Shown here piece after piece: positions 56,401-64,000 of a DNA stretch of 64,000 bases. The position numbers and the translations under genes were made by a program. Within the stretch, counting starts at the first letter, position 1. The number at the start of each line of letters is the position of its first letter. The notes under the pieces are model-generated. The model saw nothing but the letters and a program-made list of their open reading frames with translations, was not told where the DNA came from and ran no database searches. Location of the stretch: positions 116,844,067-116,908,066 of the forward strand of contig CM055265.1 of the NCBI GenBank assembly GCA_029237695.1, read 5' to 3'. Source of the stretch: Conchocele bisecta (lineage: Eukaryota; Mollusca; Bivalvia; Lucinida; Thyasiridae).

Positions 56401-56642
56401 CAGAGCTCCAGATAAGGTGCGTGTTTGTGTAAATACCCAATTAAAATTGCAGGAGACAATTCTAATGAAATAACAAGATGTGTTTTCATTTAGAAGCAAA
56501 CTATATCAATAAGTGCGGTCTGCTGATGTGTAAACAGTAGCGTGATTCTATTTTACACAATTAAAATTTTGAAATACCCAATTGCTTCAGAAATGATGGA
56601 GTGACTTAATACTTAATTACTAATTCCTTATCTGGAGCCCTG
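56401..56642 (-). mobile_element. Family G MITE, internally deleted
   Basis: Both ends present (CAGAGCTCCAGATAAG, TTATCTGGAGCCCTG), hairpin reduced to one arm. ATGTT flanks both ends (5 bp). Confidence 0.75.
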
Positions 56643-56684
56643 ATGTTTGTTAGCTTTTATCAACAACGCAGATCACTTTCTCAT

Positions 56685-56878
56685 TGTTTGCAAACAGTGT
56701 TATTGTAGATCAAGATGATCTGGCTTGTAACAAGCCATCTCATAGGATCTGCACTGTTTGTGGACATTTTCTTCTGATTTTTGACAAAAACACCCCTTTT
56801 CTGATTAATGGAATAGTTCAAAAGCATACATGGAAGATTACATACCAGTGTCACTTACATGTAGGGGTGGCTGGTTAA
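56685..56878 (+). mobile_element. TTAA-A variant MITE
   Basis: Same GTTTGCAAACAGTG stem variant as 28902-29142, ending GGGGTGGCTGGTTAA. Confidence 0.55.
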
Positions 56879-57437
56879 CATGACATAACATCACTGACTG
56901 AAGAACAAACAGCGCAAACCCTGAAAATTTCTTAGAGGCAATAATGGGTTTCTCACTGAATGGTGGATAGTGTAGACCTGATCAGACTCACATAGTGCAT
57001 AAATTATATGCTGGATGAACTGCATCTAAACTGGCAGCGAAGTCCAGAAGTCACATTTCTCCAATTACACATTAGTTTACATACCAGAACTTGCTATGTC
57101 ATCTAACATTCTGCAGGATGTGTGTCTGTTGACAATTTTTGGGCTAAGCCAGCCTTGGTAAACTAAATGTTCATACAAAATTCAATTTTTCATCTGTTTA
57201 CTCTGCACACATCGATTCATTCCTAAAATGGCCAAGAGTGAACCCAGGGAGAATGTTTCCACCTGAAGATGATAATGTCACTTTAAGATATACAAATCCC
57301 TCCTATAAATAAATATGTAATAGAAAATCTGAAACTGCCACCTTGGATCTGAGACCTATAGCTAGAGATAAAACTGCTTATAAATACTGCACCCTTTTGG
57401 TATTCACTATTGCCTTAATAATGATATACACATGATG
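56879..57437. other. Stretch without a recognised gene
   Basis: Nothing recognised on either strand. Confidence 0.35.
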
Positions 57438-57445
57438 GTGACAAC

Positions 57446-58087
57446 CAGGGCTCCAGTTAAGGAATTAGTAATTGAGTATTAATTGTCACTCCATCATTTC
57501 TGAAGCAGTTGGGTATTTCAACATTTTAATTTGGTAAAATGAAATCACACTACTGTTTACACATCAACAGACAGCAATTATTGAATAGTTTTCTTCAAAA
57601 TTAAAACATCTGTTGGCATTTCATTAGAATTGTCTCCTTGGAGACAATTTAGTGAACAAAATTCCGCGGAATCAAAATTATCAAATGTCTCGCCTTGTTC
57701 CGCCTTGACCTTGACCCTGGGGCCTTGACCTTGGGGCCCCGAGAATAGTCCTATATTCATATCATAGTAAAGGTACATGTATGTATAAAGTTTGATGAAT
57801 GTAGCTGATACGGTGTTGAAGTAATGACCGTAACACGAAAACTTAACATTGAATGATGATGCCGCCGACGACTCCGGAAAAGCAAAACCTTTCGCGGGCG
57901 AGACAAAAACCAATATGTGTTTTCATGGAAAATAAGAAAAATATGCTATATTTGTGGTCTGTTTACTGTTTTCTGCAGCATGATAAAGGTACCATAATTT
58001 TTGTATTGCTTTTTGATACTCGCTACTTCGGATTTCAATTGGGTTTTTGGCAATTTAATTGTGTATTTAAGCAAATACATAGCCCTG
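57446..58087 (+). mobile_element. Family G MITE with internal insertion
   Basis: 8-bp target duplication GTGACAAC (57438-57445, 58088-58095). The hairpin is disrupted by 57649-57912. The right end is eroded (AGCCCTG). Confidence 0.8.
57649..57912. mobile_element. Insertion inside a family G element, possibly Helitron-like
   Basis: Replaces about 13 bp of the central hairpin of the family G copy at 57446-58087. Contains CCTTGACCTTGACCCTGGGG and GCCTTGACCTTGGGGCCCC, recalling pearl core repeats, but has no recognisable termini. Confidence 0.4.
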
Positions 58088-58109
58088 GTGACAACATCAG
58101 TTCGTAAGT

Positions 58110-58305
58110 GCAAAATTATGATAGTCTGTAAATTTCACATTAACAATGTTTTCATGTAAACAATTATTGCATTTACATTTATTGAGCATAGGCTGCATAT
58201 GCAGCCTATGCTCAATAAATGTAAATCCATCAATTGAAATTTACAGACGATCCTAAATTTACACTCACAAACATTTTAGTCGTACAAAGTTTAGTGAAAC
58301 GCACC
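58110..58305. repeat. TATGCAGCC hairpin repeat, copy 1
   Basis: GTGCAAAATTATGATAGTCT start, palindrome GCATAGGCTGCATATGCAGC centre, and ACATTTTAGTCGTACAAAGT end. Lies immediately right of the family G copy. Confidence 0.68.
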
Positions 58306-58697
58306 CCAGACACCTGATTATAAATCATAATGTATATGAACCCATACACTCAGTTACCATGTACATGTATTTGTCATATTCAATTGTAAGACTGTATTTA
58401 TGAAGCATGTATCACATGTCAGAATACTTAATCATATACTCATATTTCAAAAATAGATTTTTTGAAATAACTTCCTTTGAAGTCAACAGGTCAACCAAGT
58501 GTGTTGTAGCAAACAAAGATCATTTGTCATGCACAAAACATTCTCAACATACCGACCACAAATCAATTCCACTACATTTATTTCAATCTTTATTTCTTAA
58601 AAAGAAAATATGGGGACATGTATATATGCATTGCACATCAAACAAGAGGTGTCAGGCTCAAAGCACAGCATAGCTCAAAGTTCTACATGCATTTAAT

Positions 58698-59022
58698 AAG
58701 GCCATCCATAATTATATCTCCGTTTCCTGTAACCCGACCGACCCGCTTAAAACGGTGTGACCCGATTTTTTTTAGTGCAAAAATTGTTTACAATTTTATT
58801 TATTTTTTTCAATCTAGTGCTACAGTGGGTTAAAAGGGTTAATATAATCTCTGGCCCTAAATGGCATACATGTTCATACAACAACACATACAGCAATTGA
58901 CACTTTTATTGCAAGACTTGCAATATTGAATTTAAAAATTATTAATATTAAAAAGGTACAATATTTTAACACCGACTGGGTCGGTTTACAGGAAACAAAC
59001 AATTTTTTAAGGACGGCCTAAC
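58698..59022. mobile_element. MITE with GGCC(A/G)TCC ends
   Basis: AGGCCATCCATAATTATATC to CGTTTCCTGTAACCCGACCG at the left is matched, with a few differences, by the inverse of TCGGTTTACAGGAAACAAAC to AAGGACGGCCT at the right. Confidence 0.65.
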
Positions 59023-59291
59023 GAAAATTAAAAGATTTACCAACACTAGAACGGTGCGGAACGGACGGGAAACCGTGACAAAAACAAAATACCCATTTCC
59101 CCCAAAAAAGACTGAGCATAATAAAGCTTTCATCATGTTCCACAAAAAACAAAAGGTGTTACTACAATCCATTTCATGCATGCAGTTTTATAATCTACAG
59201 ACCTGTAAAAAAAACATTTTTTATCTATAATATCGTCTTTAAATTTATTCATGAAAGTAAGATGTGACCACTATGAGTGGTTAAAGTATAT

Positions 59292-60474
59292 GCTCAGAGG
59301 TGCATATTGGCGTATGTTGTGCACTTATTTCAGCAGAATACTAATTACAACAAGAGTGCCGCAAGTCACAAAATACGCCCGTCGAATATGGGCCAGACAG
59401 CGAAGATGCAGAAATGTGAAGCTGTCACCAAGGCAAGAAACATTAATGAGAATTTGAAAAGTCTATAGCATCATTTCTTCATCTCGTTGTGCTAAACATG
59501 TATACTAATTTAGGCAGAGATAGAAAAGTAGAGTGTAAAGTAGAAATGATAGGGAATTGGATACAATAATGTAGAAAAAATGGCTAAGTTAAGAAGGTGA
59601 TATTTTTGTTAAAATATATGTTTTCGGGATAAAAACACCAAGGTGCACATCTTCACTATGTGTAGAAGACGTGTGTATAGTTTCAGAACGATTGACTGAA
59701 CGGTTTCGGAGGAGTTGTGTACACAAACTCTGTACCCCTATATAGAATTGTATAGAAAAAATGGCTAAGTTAAAAAGGTGATAGTTTTGTTAAAAAATAA
59801 ATTTTCGGCATAAAAACACCAAGGTGCACATCTTCAATATGACGTGTGTCATTCAGAAGACGTGTGTATAGTTTCAGAACGATCTACTGAACGGTTTCGG
59901 AGGAGTTGTGTACACAAACTCTGTACCGTATATAGAACTGTATAGAAAAATGTAGAAAAAATGGCTAAGTTAAAAAGGTGATATTTTTGTTAAAAAATAT
60001 TTTTTCGGCATAAAAACACCAAGGGGCACATCTTCAATATGTGTAGAAGACGTGATTGGTTTCGGAGGAGTTGTGTACACGAACTATGTGCTTTTTCTTC
60101 AGCCGCCCGCCCGCCATGCGGTAAAACATAATACGTACCGTTTTTTAAAAACGGTCGTATAAAAATGGGAGTACAAAACAATCACAGTAGTGTGAAAATA
60201 TGCATTGATTTTCAAATTGAGTAGTGAAAGTACAGAATGTACTGTAATAAAGCTGGAAAACTTACTTAGTTGAGCTGCAAAAGCAAACAGGGTTTGCCTT
60301 TTGCTGCTCAAATAAGTGAATTTTTAAATTTGTTTTGCTTTTTTATCATTTGTTCCCTATTTAACGAGTAAGAAATCAATATTATATTTGTAAAAATAAA
60401 ATACGCATTGAATTTGAAATATGAGGGTACGATACTCATTAGATACAAAAGTTGAAAACTTATCTGGAGCTCTG
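59292..60474 (+). mobile_element. hAT-like family E copy split by a Helitron-like element
   Basis: Host pieces are 59292-59346 (GCTCAGAGGTGCATATTGGC) and about 60163-60474, ending TTATCTGGAGCTCTG. The break falls in the segment that reads GAATACGCATTGATTATCAA in intact copies. Confidence 0.7.
59347..60162. mobile_element. Helitron-like element with approximately 180-bp core repeats
   Basis: Starts CAACAAGAGTGCCGCAAGTC. Three core repeats are marked by ATGGCTAAGTT (about 59580, 59760, 59960) and GGTTTCGGAGGAGTTGTGTA. It ends with CGCC repeats and an ACCGTTTTTTAAAAACGGT hairpin. Third core-repeat type in the window. Confidence 0.65.
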
Positions 60475-60684
60475 TTTGCTTCTGTGCAGAAATCAATTAA
60501 ATATGATATCATGGGTGTAACAACTCACTACTGACCAGCCAGCCTACATATTACTGTTTCTTGAAATGAATGTGTCTATTGAAAGTTCATTATAATTGTC
60601 TTCCCAGAACAGTACAACAGCTTCAATTGGCATTCCATGCATTTTTGGCTTGCTCATATTCAATGTTATGGAGGATAGTAACCC

Positions 60685-61087
60685 CAGGGCTCCAGATAAG
60701 GAATTAGTAATTGGGTATTGTCACTCCATCATTTCTGAAGCAATTGGGTATTTCAAAACTTTAATTGGGTAAAATAAAATCACACTACTGTTTACACATC
60801 AACAGACAGCAATTATTGAATAGTTTGCTTAGAAATGAAAAAACATGTCTGGGCATTTCATTAGAATTGTCTCATTGGAGACAATTCTAATGAAATACCA
60901 AGATGTGTTTTCATGGAAAAAACAAAATGCTATATGTATGGTCTGTTTACTGTTTTCTGCAGCATTATAAGGTACCACAAACTTGTTATTGCTTTTTGAT
61001 ACTCGCTACATGTACTTCTGATTTCAATTGGGTTTTGGCAATTTCAATTGGTTATTTAAGCAAATACGCAGCTTATCTGGAGCTCTG
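60685..61087 (+). mobile_element. Family G hAT-like MITE
   Basis: CAGGGCTCCAGATAAG / CTTATCTGGAGCTCTG. Target duplication TAACCC (60679-60684, 61088-61093), next to a TTAA-A element. Confidence 0.85.
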
Positions 61088-61095
61088 TAACCCTT

Positions 61096-61243
61096 TTAAC
61101 CCTTACTGGAATGGGCTGTGATATGTTAATCTTCTGACCAATCGAATATTCACAACATGATTTTCAAACTAGTCCAGGGATATAATAATGGGGTGTTTTT
61201 TCTTTAAAAATATGAAAATTACTTGAAAAAAGTGCAGATCCTG
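61096..61243 (-). mobile_element. TTAA-A MITE, truncated
   Basis: Starts TTAACCCTTACTGG next to the family G target duplication and ends in the first stem arm (AGTGCAGATCCTGATG). Confidence 0.65.
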
Positions 61244-61435
61244 ATGTTGTGTTTCTCGTTAACCTGCAGGTAACTTGCACAGGAAGTTGACTCGTCCAGC
61301 CTATGACGTAGGCACTATGTGCTAATTCCATGCACAGGTATATGTTCCTCAATGAAGATCTCTCACCATGTTTCACTAAACTTCGTTCGACTAAAATGTT
61401 TGTATTAAAGTGCAAATTTAGGATTGCCTGGAAAT

Positions 61436-61606
61436 TTCAATTTGAGGATTTACACTTATTGAGCATAGGCTGCATATGCAAAATGTTCAATAAATGTAAA
61501 TCCAATAATTGTTTTTAAGAAAACATTGTTAATGTGAAATTTACAGACTATCATAATTTTGCACTTACAAACATTTTAGTCGTACAAAGTTTAGTGAATG
61601 CGCACT
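61436..61606. repeat. TATGCAGCC hairpin repeat, copy 2
   Basis: Inverted arrangement relative to copy 1. Half the central palindrome is replaced (GCATATGCAAAATGTTC), but the same ACATTTTAGTCGTACAAAGT end is present. Confidence 0.65.
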
Positions 61607-61884
61607 AGTACAGGAGAGTGAAAGTTGACTATAGTTTGCTTGCTGTACAAATGTGGTGCACAGTTACACGCAGTTCCACCTGACATTCCCATGTATGCAG
61701 TGGTACTTTCCCGGTTTGTTGACCCAGTTATTTCCCCTGCAACCCCTGAATCTGTCTGTCGACACACTGGACCCAAAGTAGCAACTAAGAGAACACTTTA
61801 CTGATGAGACGGATCATCATGAGTTTGCTCATCTGGATCGACACCATTTGCAAAACACTGCTGTCATGTTTAAAAAAAGAAGAA

Positions 61885-62323
61885 AATGTGTTCATAGAAC
61901 ATGGATGCCCCACAAATCGCTTCGATAGTAAACGAGGCAAAATTCTAAGTCCAAAGGGGAGATAATCCATGACCCAGTGGTCGAATAAAAAAATTGAAAT
62001 AACCTTTGTGCATTTACTCATCATAAGGAAGCTACATACCACGTTTCAGGTTTAAAAGTTTTACGACTTACAAGCCAAAATTGGAAAATTCTAAGTCGAA
62101 AAGTGGGAGATAATTCACGACCCCGGGATCGAATCAAAAATCGAAATAGACTTTGCGGCTCTACTCATCATAAGGAAGCTACATGTACATACCAAGTTTC
62201 AGGTGTGTAGCTAGTACAGTCTAAAAGTTTTACAACTTACAAGGTTGGTGACGGATGGCCGGAAGGACGGACAAGGGTAACACTAAATGCCCCCCCTCCA
62301 CTATCGTGGTGACTGTGGGGCAT
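61885..62323. mobile_element. Helitron-like element, fourth core-repeat subfamily
   Basis: Repeats of GGGGAGATAATCCATGACCC and CATCATAAGGAAGCTACAT at about 140-bp spacing, then GGAAGGACGGACAAGGG and a CCCCCC/GTGGGGCATAA end like the pearl hairpins. Related to 51566-51934. Confidence 0.6.
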
Positions 62324-62540
62324 AACTGATTGATCCTTTTACTATCTACATATCGAGGGCTTGGCGCAACACTAGTCCAACTAGGTTTTTGTAAACTTTT
62401 CAGGAGAAGGTAAAAACTGATTATTCCCAAAACTACTAGGACTAGAGATTTGATAATTCAGAGTGTTGGTATATATTATATATGAAATTAAAATATCAAC
62501 TTGTTTTTTTTTTTTAATAATTGAAAATATATATTTGAAG

Positions 62541-62764
62541 AGTTAGACTTGTTGCGCACTGAAATTTTCAGCGCAACACTAGTTCAACTCAAGTTAGACT
62601 AGTTGCGCACTGAAATTTTCAGCGCAACACTAGTTCAACTCAAGTTAGACTAGTTGCGCACTGAAATTTTCAGCGCAACACTAGTCCAACTCAACTTAGA
62701 CTAGTTTCACAGTGAAATGACCAGTGAAATGACCAGTGAAACAGTAGTCCATCTCAAGTTAGAC
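62541..62764. repeat. 51-bp palindromic minisatellite
   Basis: Four units at 62541, 62593, 62644 and 62695, each internally palindromic around TGAAATTTTCA with TTGCGC / GCGCAA arms and TAGACTAGT / ACTAGTCCA edges. The fourth unit has changed arms (GTTTCACAGTGAAATGAC) yet stays self-complementary. Confidence 0.85.
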
Positions 62765-62891
62765 TAGTTTTGTTCCAAAATATTTGCCACAATAGCAGAT
62801 GTGTAATGATAACATAACTGTGTTTATACTTTATTTTATTTATTCAACATTGATATACATGTATGAGAATCTCTAGATTCAAAACAAGATC

Positions 62892-63102
62892 TTAACTCTT
62901 TACATGCTGGGTAAATCACGGTTAAAATAGTTCAAATTTTAGCAGCAGACGTCATTTTCATATTTTAGTTTTTCTTACATCTCTCTGAAAACTGAAAAAT
63001 ATGGTATGGCATATCATTAAATTGCATCATTATGATGCAATTCCTATGAAATTCCACAACATATTTGGCCGCTATGTTCGCCGCTAGCATGCAATGGGTT
63101 AA
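62892..63102 (+). mobile_element. TTAA-B divergent MITE
   Basis: TTAA on both sides. Older copy with hairpin AATTGCATCATTATGATGCAATT, an arm sequence found in no other copy but still self-complementary. Confidence 0.78.
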
Positions 63103-63710
63103 GTGATGATAATGTAGCATGACTTTCAAGATGTTTGCAATTGAAAACATTATGAAGTGGAAATTTCAACATCACATAAAAACTAAGACGACACCACAGT
63201 TTACAGTCTCATCCGTCAGATCATGGGTGTGGAAATACGGCAAACTTATTTTTCATTGATCCGCTGAGGACTGAACTAAATGACAAAATGGAAATGTTAA
63301 TTTTGTGTATTTTCAACACTAGACTAAGTGAGCAGGGGGTTTATAGATACACCGACTCTAGTCTGACTAGTAATTTTTATTTTGTGATTGTAATATGAAA
63401 TTTGGCATGTAAGACCAATGGGTGTGATAAAGAGGTATATAAAATTTAAAGTCCATCCGACTTACTATTGGCATCATTTTTAGAGCGCAACATACTAGGT
63501 ATGGAGTCGGGGGGGGGGGGTGGGGTAATCAGAATATCAATCAATAAACCTTCACATATCTACATTAAGTGCATGTCAAATTAATCTGAATCACTGTCTG
63601 CTTGCGACTTGTGGGGCAATGAATAGAAAAAAGTATGATGAACTTTGGGAATGATATTTGATGTACATAGCTGGGTTAATGCCTTGTATTTGGCCAATGC
63701 CACTTTTGGG
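63103..63710. other. Stretch without a recognised gene
   Basis: A G-run at 63510-63525. No polyadenylation signal was found downstream (minus sense) of the ORF at 63711. Confidence 0.35.
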
Positions 63711-63998
63711 GGCTCACTGTCGCAGTACAGTTTCTTCAGTGGTGGAAAATTCATTTGGGTATATTGCGTTGTATCGAGCTAATCTTGTGCTACTGCGTTT
63801 CACACCAAGATTAACTCTTGCAGAAGTGAAGTCGTTGTATCTCAGATTCATAATTTCATATTCCTTTTCATCAAATGAGACCACCTTTATTTTCATCCAT
63901 CGTATTTTTTTAGCATCTACATCAAAGTCAATATTTGGTATTGATTGCGACAGGCATTTAAAATCGAAGAAGTCGTCAGAATCAAGTTCTGCCACACT
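63711..63998 (-). CDS. Partial ORF of unknown function, open at the right edge
   Basis: A minus-strand frame is open from the window edge to a TGA at 63711-63713, about 95 codons. There is no in-window ATG start: the frame reads AGT GTG GCA and continues off the edge. The peptide is acidic at first (AELDSDDFFDFKC) and then has mixed charge (KKIRWMKIKVVSFDEKEYEI). I recognise no domain. It could be the end of a neighbouring gene, an exon (a GTGAGC donor-like site overlaps the stop), or a mobile-element ORF. It does not resemble the pre-LIM region of the Ajuba family. Amino-acid composition is more protein-like than the repeat-derived ORFs nearby. Confidence 0.35.
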
Positions 63999-64000
63999 AT

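Overview
The window looks like bivalve mollusc nuclear DNA. It is AT-rich, intron-like and packed with repeats. The 158-bp core-repeat elements ending in a short microsatellite and a hairpin match the Helitron-like 'pearl'/HINE elements known from bivalves. Species cannot be fixed from sequence alone.

One host gene is recognisable, on the minus strand: two short exons (29580-29681 and 3301-3368) that splice in phase to give one complete LIM zinc-finger domain, the first LIM domain of an Ajuba/LIMD1/WTIP-family protein. The intron between them is 26.2 kb. The remaining LIM domains should lie left of position 1. The pre-LIM exons are right of 29681, unseen in the window or beyond it. A minus-strand ORF of unknown function enters from the right edge (63711-63998).

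The rest is a stack of transposable elements. Autonomous or formerly autonomous ones are: (i) a 6.8-kb DIRS-type retrotransposon (20698-27512, minus) with inverted terminal repeats, an internal region complementary to the joined ends, a gag-like ORF carrying a CCCGGTG heptanucleotide array, and decayed reverse transcriptase/RNase H; (ii) a 1.54-kb Tc1 element (18291-19831) with a frameshifted transposase; (iii) a retrotransposon integrase remnant (15340-15732). Non-autonomous families dominate. Four TTAA-flanked hairpin families are called TTAA-A to TTAA-D here. Three families (E, G, H) share the terminus CAGAGCTCCAGATAAG and carry 6-8 bp target duplications. Others are Helitron-like elements inserted between A and T, pogo/mariner-like TA elements, and SINEs including one full-length copy with a 13-bp target duplication.

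Layout: 0-7 kb SINEs and TTAA hairpins; 7-10 kb hairpin elements, then one TTAA-C copy holding two Helitron-like insertions; 10-17 kb a minisatellite element, SINE, segmental duplication and integrase remnant; 18-20 kb Tc1; 20.7-27.5 kb DIRS; 27.6-64 kb a mosaic of the same families, several nested. Copies of one family serve as empty-site references for others, so insertion order can be read at several loci. I see no operon, CRISPR array, rRNA or intact tRNA gene, and no new multi-gene system. The most unusual signals are the frame-neutral heptanucleotide array in the DIRS gag, the matched changes in the two arms of intronic hairpins, and the readable nested insertions.
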